Part shown: positions 54,122 through 63,882 of the stretch, piece after piece | Numbering within the stretch: position 1 is the stretch's first letter | Layout: each line of letters begins with the position of its first letter | NCBI GenBank assembly: GCA_964525555.1 | Contig: CAZGHN010000001.1 | Coordinates: 393,938 to 457,937, forward strand | DNA: 64,000 nucleotides | Reading direction: 5' to 3' | Source: JAFGHJ01 sp964525555 | GTDB taxonomy: Bacteria; Hydrothermota; UBA3072 | Made by a program: the position numbers and the translations under genes | The notes under the pieces: model-generated | What the model was told of the DNA's origin: nothing | The model's input: only the letters and a program-made list of their open reading frames with translations | Database searches by the model: none

Positions 54122-57100
54122 ATGAAAAGAGCAAGAAGGGGAAGAGAATTGTTACCGAGGTGGATTTTTGGCAGTTTGCTATTCTTGTTAACATTATTTG
54201 CCTTTAATCCTAACGCAAATGCAGCAATTACTGGAAAAATTGCAGGTGTTGTTGTGGATGCCAGTACAGGCAATCCGTTACCGGGTGCCAATATTATTAT
54301 AGAAGGCACACAGATGGGGGCTGCGTGCGACGCAGATGGTTATTTCTTCATAATAAATATATCCCCGGGCGAGTATAATGTTATAGCGAGAATGATGGGG
54401 TACAAGACTGTAACCCAGACAGGCATTCGGGTGAGTACCGATCACACAACCAACATCAAATTTGAACTTGAACCCACAACGATCGAAGGAGAAGGTATAA
54501 CCATCCAGGCCAAAAGAGAAGTCATAAAGATGGATTTGTCCTCAAGTAGAGAAGTAGCCTGGGCTGAAGAAATTGAAGCGACTCCTCTTGTAACCGATAT
54601 AAGAGAGTACGTAAATATGCAGGCAGGAGTTCAAGACTGGCGTATAAGAGAAGGCGACCCCAGTCAAACCAAATTTATCGTGGACGGCTTAATGATGGTG
54701 GATAATAGATTAGGCCGTGTCCTTCTTACACCGAATTTGAGCTCGATACAGGAAGTCAGCATTGTTAAAGGCGGATTCAATGCAGAATATGGTATGGTTC
54801 GTTCGGGACTTATAAACATAGTCACAAAAGAAGGTTCCCCTGAAACCTATCATGGTTCGATTAATTTCCGTTTTACTCCGGCCCACCTTAAACATTCAGG
54901 TTATTCTCTCTTTGATCATAACAATTATTATTTATATCCCTTTCTATCTGAGGATGATAGTGTTTGTTGGAAAGGCCTAAGTGTATGGGATTCAACTATG
55001 GAAAATGCTGTTGGCGATACCGTACCGAATCCAAACTATGATCCTGTTAAAGCAAGGATATATGAAGATTTCGCTTTTGAAGGCTGGATTGCAGTATCAG
55101 CCGCACATATGGATTCGGTCTCTCCTGAAAATTTAAGGAATGTATTCATCTTCCAGCATGCCTGTGAGGGATCAGAAGAACTGGGACAGAAGGAAAGACA
55201 TTATGGCCATCGCCCGGACTGGCTGGTAGATGGCGGTTTTGGCGGACCGCTCATTCCCGGATTTAAAGATCTTACGTTCTTTGTTTCCCACAGAACGAAC
55301 AAAGAAATGTTTAGATTTCCGACAAGCAGGGATTATTACCAGGACCAGAACACTCAACTTAGACTAACCTACCGTTTGAATCAAAATTTAAAACTCGGAG
55401 TTACAGGTATATACAAAGTTATCAATACAGTTGACAAGTATCCGATGGATGATGAGTATGATGCCGTGGCCGACTGGGATCCAAACGATCATTTCGCATC
55501 AAGCGCTACAGACGTGGAGTTCACCCTAGGAACACAATACTACTGGCCGGCGGCTGTCAACCCGTTCGATGTATATATAAAAGCCGCTGGTTTTTCTTTG
55601 GACCACAGTCTTAACCCCAAAACATTCTACTCCGTAAGGATCACGAGACAGGAAACCGAAAACCAAGGACTGGGCCCGACTCATATAAGAGATACGACCT
55701 GGATCGCCAACCTAGGCGGTTATAAAGTCACAGAACTGCCCTATGGCTGGTGGTCATGGGGGCAAAACAGAAGATGGGAATCCATCGAAGATGATATGCA
55801 TTTCAACTGTACCAGCGGATCCAATATGAGAGATGAATCGCGCATGATAGGCTGGAATTTAAAAGCTGATCTAACATCACAGATAAATAGATATAATCAG
55901 ATAAAAATAGGCGTCGAGTACGACGAAGAGTGGGTCAATACATACTGGGGTTACCTCGTAGGTGAAGTTTGGACCGATCCGTTAGCCCGCTATCCCCTTC
56001 AACTGGATATGGGTCTCGATTCTATACAATACATGAGTGACGCCTGGATAAGAGATTGGACCCAAAAGCCATATAGAATCGAAGCATACGTACAGGATAA
56101 AATTGAATTTCAAGGTATGATCGCCAATCTGGGTTTAAGACTTATGTATTTTAATCCTAACACAGATTGGTATACTCCTGGAACTTTTTCAGAATGGTGG
56201 GATCAGTATCATAAAGATATCTTTGCTGATTCCGTACCAACCAAACCAGCAAAAGGCAGAATGACACTAAGCCCGCGCATAGGAATATCACACCCGATTT
56301 CTGAGGTTTCGAAACTTTACTTCAACTATGGCTACTTTTATTCATTGGCTCCTTTAGCAGATTTATACACAATTGGGTACGGACCTAGAAATAATGGTGT
56401 CACCTTCCTTGGCAATCCTGAAGCATATTTTCCAAGGACAATCTCATACGAACTTGGTTATGATCACCAAATAGGAGAGCAATTCCTAATCAGTATTTCA
56501 GGATTTTATAAGGATGTCGACTACCAGGTAAGTCAAGATTCCGTTACAGACAGATATGATACATATACTTATGTCACCGTAAGCAACAGAAATTACGAAG
56601 ATGTAAGAGGTTTCGAAATAAGTCTCAAAAAAATCACGGGCCGCTGGATAACAGGCTGGGCCAACTACACCTATAACGTATCGAGCTCCGGATTTACCGG
56701 AAGACGGCATTACTACGAAGTGAAAGATTTAACAAATCGAGACAAAGGCATGAGCGACCCGGAACAGACGAAGAGCCTTGCAAGACCACGAGTTAATGCA
56801 AAACTGAATATAACATCACCAACAGATTACGGAACGCTGCTGGGTGATTGGAGACTTTCTTTCTATTCAACCTGGGAAGCGGGAGAATATTTGTCCTATG
56901 ACCCAGATAATGTAGGAACCTTTGAATTCCAGAATAATCTTCAATGGAAAGCATACAAACGGGTGGACCTGCAATTATCCAAAAGTGTACGCTTCGGAAG
57001 TTCAAGTCTCGAACTCTTTATGGACGTGTATAATCTCTTTGACTGGAAACACATCGACTTAGGAGGTTTCCTTGGTGGCACAGACCTGGACGATGCAACA

Positions 57101-57325
57101 GCGAATGTCAACGACTTTAAAGGTTATCTAAATTCACTTCATTTACCCATGTACGGCGACGACAGATATGAAGATCGTTATGAAGGACTGGGGCTTACGG
57201 CAGGCAACGACCAAGTGGGTGATATGAAAAGTGATAGTAAACCCTATATAGATATGCCCAACTTGGCTTTCAGAACATTTCTTGAACCCAGAACTGTTAC
57301 CTTCGGCGTCAGGTTAAGCTTTTAA
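54122..57325 (+). CDS. TonB-dependent outer-membrane receptor with carboxypeptidase-regulatory-like domain
   Basis: 1067 residues. Signal peptide to about NANAA (residue 35). A carboxypeptidase-regulatory-like beta-sandwich (about 36-125; GVVVDASTGNPLPGANIII, DGYFFIINISPGEYNV) precedes a plug domain (about 135-235; FNAEYGMVRSGLINIVTKEG). The 22-strand-type barrel ends in RTVTFGVRLSF with the terminal Phe needed for barrel assembly. Strong AAAGGAGG start. First gene of a three-gene unit with a sorting-domain protein and a PorV-like protein. This SusC-like class imports oligosaccharides, peptides or metal complexes; no SusD is present, so the substrate is open. Confidence 0.92.
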   Translation: MKRARRGRELLPRWIFGSLLFLLTLFAFNPNANAAITGKIAGVVVDASTGNPLPGANIIIEGTQMGAACDADGYFFIINISPGEYNVIARMMGYKTVTQTGIRVSTDHTTNIKFELEPTTIEGEGITIQAKREVIKMDLSSSREVAWAEEIEATPLVTDIREYVNMQAGVQDWRIREGDPSQTKFIVDGLMMVDNRLGRVLLTPNLSSIQEVSIVKGGFNAEYGMVRSGLINIVTKEGSPETYHGSINFRFTPAHLKHSGYSLFDHNNYYLYPFLSEDDSVCWKGLSVWDSTMENAVGDTVPNPNYDPVKARIYEDFAFEGWIAVSAAHMDSVSPENLRNVFIFQHACEGSEELGQKERHYGHRPDWLVDGGFGGPLIPGFKDLTFFVSHRTNKEMFRFPTSRDYYQDQNTQLRLTYRLNQNLKLGVTGIYKVINTVDKYPMDDEYDAVADWDPNDHFASSATDVEFTLGTQYYWPAAVNPFDVYIKAAGFSLDHSLNPKTFYSVRITRQETENQGLGPTHIRDTTWIANLGGYKVTELPYGWWSWGQNRRWESIEDDMHFNCTSGSNMRDESRMIGWNLKADLTSQINRYNQIKIGVEYDEEWVNTYWGYLVGEVWTDPLARYPLQLDMGLDSIQYMSDAWIRDWTQKPYRIEAYVQDKIEFQGMIANLGLRLMYFNPNTDWYTPGTFSEWWDQYHKDIFADSVPTKPAKGRMTLSPRIGISHPISEVSKLYFNYGYFYSLAPLADLYTIGYGPRNNGVTFLGNPEAYFPRTISYELGYDHQIGEQFLISISGFYKDVDYQVSQDSVTDRYDTYTYVTVSNRNYEDVRGFEISLKKITGRWITGWANYTYNVSSSGFTGRRHYYEVKDLTNRDKGMSDPEQTKSLARPRVNAKLNITSPTDYGTLLGDWRLSFYSTWEAGEYLSYDPDNVGTFEFQNNLQWKAYKRVDLQLSKSVRFGSSSLELFMDVYNLFDWKHIDLGGFLGGTDLDDATANVNDFKGYLNSLHLPMYGDDRYEDRYEGLGLTAGNDQVGDMKSDSKPYIDMPNLAFRTFLEPRTVTFGVRLSF

Positions 57326-57340
57326 AAGGGGGGGATAAAC

Positions 57341-59539
57341 ATGAAGAGAAATATTATATTAATAGCCGTTTTGATTTTTATTTTTGGTATAGCCATAATT
57401 TCCCGGGCTCAACAATTCAAATGGCCTGACGCTGGGAAAGTCAGGACTCGTATCTACTCGGGAGCCGCAATTGGAAGCACCTATGATTGGTCCTGGGAAA
57501 ATGGATATTATTATGGTTTTGGCGGAATAGCTACGAGAAGGGGATGCGGAGTGTACTGCAAAGATTTTCCAGTGTTAGATTCCATTTTCGGCGGCGATGC
57601 CTCAACTTATGAATACTGGTATGCCGGTGTCGGCATTTGGAGTCAAAATGATCTGGCAACGTTTCCGGTCGAAGGTCCGGATGGAATAGCCGTTCATAAA
57701 ATCTACCGCTATGCACCCGCAACTATAATAGTTGACGGAGTAGAGATTAGCCCGGGACTTCAAGATGGAGACAGTATCGATGCCTCGGCCATACCCGGAA
57801 CCGCTAGTCAGATGATAGTTTCGCACACCCGAACGTCTATGGGAATAGACATTTATATTAAAACCTTAAGCTGGGGGCAAAGAGAAAATGATGATTATCT
57901 CATTCACGACATAACTCTGGTTAATACAGGTAATATCGATCAGGACTCCGTTATCGAACTTCCTGTAAATACTTTAGATTCTGTTATGTTCAGCCGTGAC
58001 CTCTTCTTTGCCGAAGGACAACCATGGTTGAGTGCTTACGGCGAATATACATATGATACTCTTAGAATCCCAACCTACGCATACAATTGCTGGATATCCA
58101 CGACAGAGGATGACTGGGGTTACCCTCATCCGGACATTCACAACCTCAGGCGACCCTGTTTTTTTGGAGAAGCTGTGCTTCATGTAGATTCCGACTGGCA
58201 TAATAACGCAGCGGTGACCAATGATCCCGCTCAACCACAGATGACATGCCCATCTAATTCCGACTGGAGAATCTCTCCATGGGTAGGCAGCTATCCGATA
58301 CGCGAAGAAGGGCGTAAACGTTTCTACAGGACACTCTACGGCTTCACCCACATGCTGGACTCGGTAGGAGTCGATCACAACTGGAGCAGTCCATATCTAA
58401 CAACCGATCAATACCCCAATACACATCATACTGAAAGAATGGAACTCTGGATGGATCCGGCTTACCATACGGATCTACCTGATAGATTTTACAACGCAAA
58501 CTGGGGCAATCAGAACGGAGCTTATAGTTTTGGCCCATGGATGAATGTCGATGTTGGGGATTCTATGCTAATAGTCATTGCTCCTGTAGCAGGTTCAATG
58601 ACACGGAAAATGTCTTACATAGTCGGAAGAGCCTGGTATGAAGGTGTAGCAGATACACTCTGGGGCGGAGCTCCCTATAAATTACCACCTCAAATGATAA
58701 GCCACCCGAGTCTGAGCCCTACTGATAACGACAGGGCAAAAGACTCATATATAGAAGCGGGCAGAGACTCGCTTTTCCACCACGCATTTATGGCTCAAGC
58801 CAATTTCGATGCAGGTTATAATATCCCTGCACCTCCTCCATCTCCAAATTTGGAAATTACGAGTCAACCGAACAGGATAATCATTGAATGGGACGACAGA
58901 TCTGAAGTTGCGGATGGTTCCTGCGATGGGTACATAGTTTACCGCGCGAGAGGAGCAACAGAATATGAAGTAACGGAACAGGGTGTTGTAAGAGGAGACT
59001 GGCAGCCAATATTCCAGTGCGGTGGAACTGACCCCGGAGGTATTGAATACTCAAGTGATATCGTTTACGAGTACGATGATTCCAGTGCAGTCCGCGGATT
59101 CTCGTATTATTATTCGGTTGTTGCATTTAATCCTACCGGCGGGGAAAGTGAAATCTATGACAATCAAGCAGCTGGCAGTTACGGTGCCGCCAGCCTGAGC
59201 AGACCACCCGGTGAAAGATTGTCCGATATAAGAGTCGTCCCGAATCCGTTTAATATCAATGCAGAAGAATCGCTTCGATTTGATGAAGATAATAAGATAA
59301 TGTTTTATAACTTGCCCCCTCAATGTACTATAAAGATATTTAATGAATCACTGGATCTTATAAAGACCATCGAACACACGGATGGAAGCGGAGATGAAGC
59401 CTGGCTTGATCCCCTCAAAGACCAAAAAAGTTATATGAACACTTCTTCTCAGCAGTATCCGGCAAGCGGTCTTTACATCGCCCATATAGAAACTTTTGAA
59501 GGCCGAAGCATTGACAAAATTTTCTATATTGTGAGATAG
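57341..59539 (+). CDS. Secreted protein with fibronectin-like and T9SS-type sorting domains
   Basis: 732 residues. Signal peptide to SRAQ (residue 23). A large, Trp/Tyr/Asp-rich beta region (about 25-490) that I do not recognise; a fibronectin type III-like domain (about 505-610; IIIEWDDRSEVADGSCDGYI and YYYSVVAFNP); and a C-terminal sorting-like domain (about 630-732) with DIRVVPNPFN and YPASGLYIAHIETFEG. The VVPNPFN motif is characteristic of type 9/FlgD-like tails in FCB-group bacteria. It starts 16 bp after the TonB receptor, with GGGGGGA as ribosome binding site. Probably secreted and held at the surface. Confidence 0.8.
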   Translation: MKRNIILIAVLIFIFGIAIISRAQQFKWPDAGKVRTRIYSGAAIGSTYDWSWENGYYYGFGGIATRRGCGVYCKDFPVLDSIFGGDASTYEYWYAGVGIWSQNDLATFPVEGPDGIAVHKIYRYAPATIIVDGVEISPGLQDGDSIDASAIPGTASQMIVSHTRTSMGIDIYIKTLSWGQRENDDYLIHDITLVNTGNIDQDSVIELPVNTLDSVMFSRDLFFAEGQPWLSAYGEYTYDTLRIPTYAYNCWISTTEDDWGYPHPDIHNLRRPCFFGEAVLHVDSDWHNNAAVTNDPAQPQMTCPSNSDWRISPWVGSYPIREEGRKRFYRTLYGFTHMLDSVGVDHNWSSPYLTTDQYPNTHHTERMELWMDPAYHTDLPDRFYNANWGNQNGAYSFGPWMNVDVGDSMLIVIAPVAGSMTRKMSYIVGRAWYEGVADTLWGGAPYKLPPQMISHPSLSPTDNDRAKDSYIEAGRDSLFHHAFMAQANFDAGYNIPAPPPSPNLEITSQPNRIIIEWDDRSEVADGSCDGYIVYRARGATEYEVTEQGVVRGDWQPIFQCGGTDPGGIEYSSDIVYEYDDSSAVRGFSYYYSVVAFNPTGGESEIYDNQAAGSYGAASLSRPPGERLSDIRVVPNPFNINAEESLRFDEDNKIMFYNLPPQCTIKIFNESLDLIKTIEHTDGSGDEAWLDPLKDQKSYMNTSSQQYPASGLYIAHIETFEGRSIDKIFYIVR

Positions 59540-59548
59540 GAGGTATAG

Positions 59549-60544
59549 ATGAAAAAGTTAAATATTACAATTCTTTGCCTTTCAACCATTCTATTAATAA
59601 CTACTAATGTATATGGAGCTAAAAAACTAGGGCAAACTGGTTTTAAATTTCTCGATATCGGTGTAGGAGCGCGGGCTTCCGCAATGGGTGAGGCTTTCAT
59701 CATGATGGAAGGAGATGCGAACTGTATCTTTTACAATCCCGCAGGTATTGCTAAAGTCGGTTCGGAAGCGGAAGGAGCACACATGAATGCTGTAATAAGC
59801 AGAACCCAATGGGCTGCTTTGCTTCGTTATAATGCCGCAGGATTAGTCTATAACGCAGGACTATGGGGAAATTTTGGTGTTAGCTTAATTACAACTGATT
59901 ATCCGCCTTCCGAATGGACTGTCGTAGATGAGACAATCGAAGCAGGCTATAGAGACCTGGGAACCGTTGACGCAGGAGCTTACGCCGTCGGTCTTTCATA
60001 CGCCCGAACACTAACCGATAAGTTCTCCATCGGCGCAAACGTTAGATTTGCGGCAATGCATATGGGCGAAAATCTTCTGTACGATTCCCTCAATGTAGAA
60101 AACAGAACCTCGGGATTATGTACTGATTTCGGAACCATTTATCACACCGGTTTCAAAAGTCTTAGATTCGGCATGAGCATTAACAATTTCTCGACAGAAT
60201 TCAGATATCAAGAATATTCATTCCAGTTACCGCTGACATTTAGAATCGGTGCTGCTATGGACCTGATCGACTTATTCGAAGAAGAACACCCCGATAAATC
60301 GCTGACTTTTAGTATAGAAGCGGTTCATCCGAGAGATTATACCCAGAGAATTCATTTAGGCCTTGAATACACTTATATGCAAATGTTCTCTGTAAGGTTA
60401 GGACAGAAGTTTAACTATGATGAAGAATCCTTAAGTGCCGGTGTAGGAATTAATGTTAAAGGTATGAGGTTAGACTATTCATATTCCTTGCTTAATACAT
60501 GGGACTACGGCGCACACAGAGGAACACTGGGGGTTGAATTCTAG
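59549..60544 (+). CDS. PorV/PorQ family outer-membrane protein (UPF0164-like)
   Basis: 331 residues. Signal peptide ends near VYGAKK. The first barrel strands carry GVGARASAMGEAFI and CIFYNPAGIAKV, the signature of the PorV/UPF0164 (FadL-fold) family; it ends in HRGTLGVEF with a terminal Phe. PorV is the outer-membrane shuttle of the type 9 secretion system in Bacteroidetes. A location right after a sorting-domain protein fits a dedicated partner. AGGAGG precedes the ATG, nine bases after the previous stop. Confidence 0.88.
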   Translation: MKKLNITILCLSTILLITTNVYGAKKLGQTGFKFLDIGVGARASAMGEAFIMMEGDANCIFYNPAGIAKVGSEAEGAHMNAVISRTQWAALLRYNAAGLVYNAGLWGNFGVSLITTDYPPSEWTVVDETIEAGYRDLGTVDAGAYAVGLSYARTLTDKFSIGANVRFAAMHMGENLLYDSLNVENRTSGLCTDFGTIYHTGFKSLRFGMSINNFSTEFRYQEYSFQLPLTFRIGAAMDLIDLFEEEHPDKSLTFSIEAVHPRDYTQRIHLGLEYTYMQMFSVRLGQKFNYDEESLSAGVGINVKGMRLDYSYSLLNTWDYGAHRGTLGVEF

Positions 60545-60561
60545 GGACAAGGACAAATAAG

Positions 60562-60632
60562 GTTTTCCAATTGTAAAAAGGAAAACTAAAAGGTAACCCC
60601 TCCAGGCCAGTTTAACCTGGAGGGGTTTTTAT
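60562..60632. terminator. Tandem hairpins, the second a strong terminator
   Basis: A small stem GTTTTCC/GGAAAAC (60562-60568 and 60580-60586) is followed by a 12-bp stem AACCCCTCCAGG/CCTGGAGGGGTT (60595-60606 and 60616-60627) with a T-tract. It ends the TonB/PorV unit and lies just after the convergent TRAP operon. Confidence 0.9.
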
Positions 60633-60653
60633 TTCCCTATCTTAAACCTTAAA

Positions 60654-61946
60654 TTAAAACCCGAATAACTTAGGTAGAGTAAGTGAAATCCCGGGTATAT
60701 ACGTTATCAAAAGCAAAGCAATTATCATTACGGCAAAAAGCGGCAAAAGACTTTTAAATACCTCATGTATTTTGCCATGACCAACGCCAACACCGACAAA
60801 AAGAACAGTACCGACAGGAGGTGTACACAGTCCTATACATAAATTGGCAATTATTATTATACCGAAATGTACCAGATTTATACCGAGTTTTTCTATTATC
60901 GGAAGAAAAATAGGCGTAAATATCAATATTGCCGGGGTCATATCGAGAAAAGTACCTACAAAAAGCAACATAACATTAATCATTAGAAGAATCGCAATTT
61001 TATTGCTTGAAATGGAGGTTATTCCCGTACTTATTAACTCCGGAACGTTTTGAGAAGCCATAAACCAAGACATGCCCGTCGAAGCCCCGATAAGAAGCAT
61101 TACCACCGAGGTCGTAATACCGCACTGAAGTAATATACCGGGCAGGTCTTTCCACTTGACCTCTCTATATATGAACACCGCCAGCACAAAAGCATAAACA
61201 ACAGCTATACTTGCAGCTTCAGTCGGGGTAAATATTCCGCTTAAAATTCCACCCATAACAATGATAATCAGAAGTAATCCCGGAAGAGCTCCAAAGAATC
61301 TTTTTATGGTCTCTTTCATCGGTATTATCTTGCCGGTTCCATATCCATGTTTTTTTGCTATAACCGCACTCGCGCCCATTAAAAACAATCCGGTCAAAAT
61401 CCCGGGAATAATACCCGCTAAAAATAGCGCGGCAACAGATACAGTACCGGTGACAAGGGCATAAACTATCATTACATTACTGGGAGGTATGAGTAGCCCA
61501 GTTGTAGCGGCACAGGAAGTCAATGCGATATTAAAATTCTTATCATATCCTTTCCTGTTCATCTCCGGAATCATAGTCCCTCCGATTGAAGTAACTGCCG
61601 CAATCGAAGAACCTGACACTGCACCAACCAGCATACAGCCTAAAGTATTCACAAAAGCAAGGCCGCCGGTAAATCTACCTACCAGCGCCTCAGCGAAATC
61701 TATCAATCTAGTTGCTATTCCACCTTTCCCCAACAATAATCCCATAAGTATAAAGAACGGGATCGCAAGTAGAGCAAAACTATCTATACCTGTCGCAAGC
61801 CGGGGCGCAACAATATTAACAGCCGAAATACCCCCAACAGCAGAAACAGCCCAAAAAGTGGCAAGTCCTATGCATATCGCAATAGGAACATCCATTGCAA
61901 GAAGCAGTAAAAAACTGGCTACCATAACAACAACAGGTATATTCAT
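60654..61946 (-). CDS. dctM: TRAP transporter large permease (DctM)
   Basis: 430 residues, about twelve hydrophobic segments. Typical DctM blocks: ALLAIPFFILMGLLLGKGG, VGAVSGSSIAAVTSIGG, TGLLIPPSNVMIVYALVTG and PPVGTVLFVGVGVG. It forms the Na+-driven channel part of a TRAP uptake system in the cytoplasmic membrane. Its start overlaps dctQ by four bases. Last gene of a dctP-dctQ-dctM operon. Confidence 0.95.
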   Translation of the reverse strand: MNIPVVVMVASFLLLLAMDVPIAICIGLATFWAVSAVGGISAVNIVAPRLATGIDSFALLAIPFFILMGLLLGKGGIATRLIDFAEALVGRFTGGLAFVNTLGCMLVGAVSGSSIAAVTSIGGTMIPEMNRKGYDKNFNIALTSCAATTGLLIPPSNVMIVYALVTGTVSVAALFLAGIIPGILTGLFLMGASAVIAKKHGYGTGKIIPMKETIKRFFGALPGLLLIIIVMGGILSGIFTPTEAASIAVVYAFVLAVFIYREVKWKDLPGILLQCGITTSVVMLLIGASTGMSWFMASQNVPELISTGITSISSNKIAILLMINVMLLFVGTFLDMTPAILIFTPIFLPIIEKLGINLVHFGIIIIANLCIGLCTPPVGTVLFVGVGVGHGKIHEVFKSLLPLFAVMIIALLLITYIPGISLTLPKLFGF

Positions 61947-62452
61947 TTTCCCCCCTTACCTTTTAGGAACAAAACATCTTTGTAAATAAACTCGATGGAA
62001 TAAGTAACGATGAAGACAGCACTTATGGGAAGACAGAGATAAAGATATCCAACAGGTATGCCCATTGTAGGAGAGGTTTGATGATTGATAAAAGCGTTCC
62101 TCACGAAATTTATACCCCCGATAAGCATAACTTTAGAAGCAAAAAATCCGACAAGAACAGCTATTATTATTTCCAAAATTCTTCTATTCCTGGCATTCAA
62201 CTTATAAGCAAAATATTCCATGCCGATATGCGCTTTCTCTCCGTAAGCATATGCAGCTCCGACTATCCCGCACCACATCAGCATGTAAGTCGAAGATTCT
62301 TCAGTCCACACAGCAGGTGCTCGCAAAACAAGACGGGTAAAAACCTGCCACAGGACCGTTACAACCATAATACCTACAAGCGATATTACAAAATAACCCA
62401 GTATCCTATTGCGCCAATCGGATAGAACTTTTAAAAATATCTTAAACGACAT
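61943..62452 (-). CDS. dctQ: TRAP transporter small permease (DctQ)
   Basis: 169 residues with four hydrophobic helices. WTEESSTYMLMWCGIVGAAY is the conserved DctQ motif, and EKAHIGMEYF follows in its usual place. It pairs with DctM to form the membrane part of the transporter. Sits 15 bp after dctP. Confidence 0.92.
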   Translation of the reverse strand: MSFKIFLKVLSDWRNRILGYFVISLVGIMVVTVLWQVFTRLVLRAPAVWTEESSTYMLMWCGIVGAAYAYGEKAHIGMEYFAYKLNARNRRILEIIIAVLVGFFASKVMLIGGINFVRNAFINHQTSPTMGIPVGYLYLCLPISAVFIVTYSIEFIYKDVLFLKGKGGK

Positions 62453-62467
62453 CTTACTTTATCACTT

Positions 62468-63475
62468 TTAATCTGACTTAATCGCGCTTATCTTTTCGAG
62501 CAAAGGACCAAGAACCTCATCCTTTGCATACTCTTTATACATCGGTGCTACCGCCTCAACAAAAGGCGCCTGATCCGGAATTATCACTTCTACACCAACG
62601 GAATCAAGAAATGCGAAATCTTTCTTCACGACCTCAGCCCAGAGTTGTTTTTGATATTCTACCGATATATCGAAAGTCTTTATCATCATATCCTTATCCT
62701 CATCGGATAATTTGTCCCACATCACCTTCCCTGCGAGAACAACATCCATAGGTGAAGTATGTTTATCCAGAGAATAATATTTACAAACTTCGTAATGTCT
62801 TGCGGAAACAAAAGAAGGAGGATTATTCTCTGCTCCGTCCACAGTTCCCTGCTGAAGAGCAGTATACAATTCGCCCCAGCTAATTGGGGTCGGTGAAGCA
62901 CCGAAAGTCTTAAGTAATTCTATAGCCATAGGACTCTTTATAACTCTTATCTTCAGATTTTTTAAATCCGAAGGGTTTCTAATCGGACCACCTTTGGTAT
63001 AAAAACTCCTCTCCCCTGCTTCGTAAAAACCTATTCCGATAAGTCCTCTATCCGAACCCGCGTTTAACAATTCCCTACCTACTGCAGAATTAAGAACCTT
63101 CCATTTATGCTCGTTACTGCGAAAAAGATATGGCATTCCAAGCACCATCATCTCGGGCACAAAAGCTTCTAATCCTGCCGAAGAAACCTTTGTTATGTCC
63201 AATGTACCCATTTGCAGTTGTTCGATTAATTCTTTTTCACCTCCGAGCTGACCGCCCGGGTATATCTTTATATTTATTCGTCCGTCAGTAGATTTCTTAA
63301 GCGTATCAGCCCAGAATACCATTGCTTTATGTACCGGATGATTTATATCCAGAGCATGTCCTAATTTTAAGTTGATTTTACCAGAAGTGTCTTTTCCTCC
63401 GCCACCGCATCCGGCACTTATTATCATTGTTAAAACAATAAAAATCATGACAAACGCGTTCCTAAATACCTTCAT
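62468..63475 (-). CDS. dctP: TRAP transporter substrate-binding lipoprotein (DctP)
   Basis: 335 residues. Signal peptide with lipobox ISAGC (Cys23), so it should be membrane-tethered rather than free. DctP fold motifs: LGHALDINHPVHKAMVFWAD, IYPGGQLGGEKELIEQLQMG, and LKIRVIKSP with the conserved arginine that pairs with the ligand carboxylate; GTVDGAENNPPSF follows. The ligand should be an organic acid; a uronate such as that released by GH115 is an attractive guess but not shown. AGGAGG-type site precedes the ATG. Confidence 0.93.
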   Translation of the reverse strand: MKVFRNAFVMIFIVLTMIISAGCGGGGKDTSGKINLKLGHALDINHPVHKAMVFWADTLKKSTDGRINIKIYPGGQLGGEKELIEQLQMGTLDITKVSSAGLEAFVPEMMVLGMPYLFRSNEHKWKVLNSAVGRELLNAGSDRGLIGIGFYEAGERSFYTKGGPIRNPSDLKNLKIRVIKSPMAIELLKTFGASPTPISWGELYTALQQGTVDGAENNPPSFVSARHYEVCKYYSLDKHTSPMDVVLAGKVMWDKLSDEDKDMMIKTFDISVEYQKQLWAEVVKKDFAFLDSVGVEVIIPDQAPFVEAVAPMYKEYAKDEVLGPLLEKISAIKSD

Positions 63476-63543
63476 AAAATACCTCCTGAAAGTTTAATCG
63501 GCTTAAACTAATTTAACCAATATACATCTTAAAATCTATGTGT

Positions 63544-63571
63544 ATTCTAATGTTTTAGTAATCTTTGTCAA
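63544..63571 (-). promoter_or_regulatory. TRAP operon promoter
   Basis: TTGACA (63566-63571), 16-base spacer, TAGAAT (63544-63549) on the minus strand, with a leader of about 60 bases. The -35 box directly follows an intergenic mosaic. Confidence 0.65.
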
Positions 63572-63574
63572 GGC

Positions 63575-63840
63575 TGTTTTTGCCACGAAGTCACTAAGGC
63601 ACAAAGAAAAATATAATGTTTGTTTAAAACCTACCTCACAACCCATTTTATTCTCACACAAAGACACGAAGACACAAAGTTTATTTTTTCTGTTATTTCT
63701 ACTGCTAACTGCTCTCTTTTCCCTACTCTCTATTAACTACTGCTAACTGCTCTCTACTCCCTACTCTCTATTTTTGTTTTTGACTGACGACTGGTAACCA
63801 GTGACTGGCGACTAAGTTTCTCTACAGATGCAATTTCTTC
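63575..63840 (-). repeat. Intergenic mosaic upstream of the TRAP operon
   Basis: Words: GCCACGAAGTCACTAAGGC (63582-63600), ACACAAAGACACGAAGACAC (63656-63675), CTACTGCTAACTGCTCTC in two copies (63699-63716 and 63738-63755), each followed by a CCCTACTCTCTATT stretch, and ACTGGTAACCAGTGACTGGC (63790-63809, eight-base period). No gene seen in this 500-bp space. Confidence 0.8.
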
Positions 63841-63882
63841 ATAGGTAATCCACTTAAACAATTATACCCAGCCTAAACAAAT

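Noticed and set aside
63540..63746. 68-residue plus-strand frame near the right end
   Set aside because: It is made of mosaic words, with repeats translated as low-complexity sequence, and overlaps the TRAP promoter.
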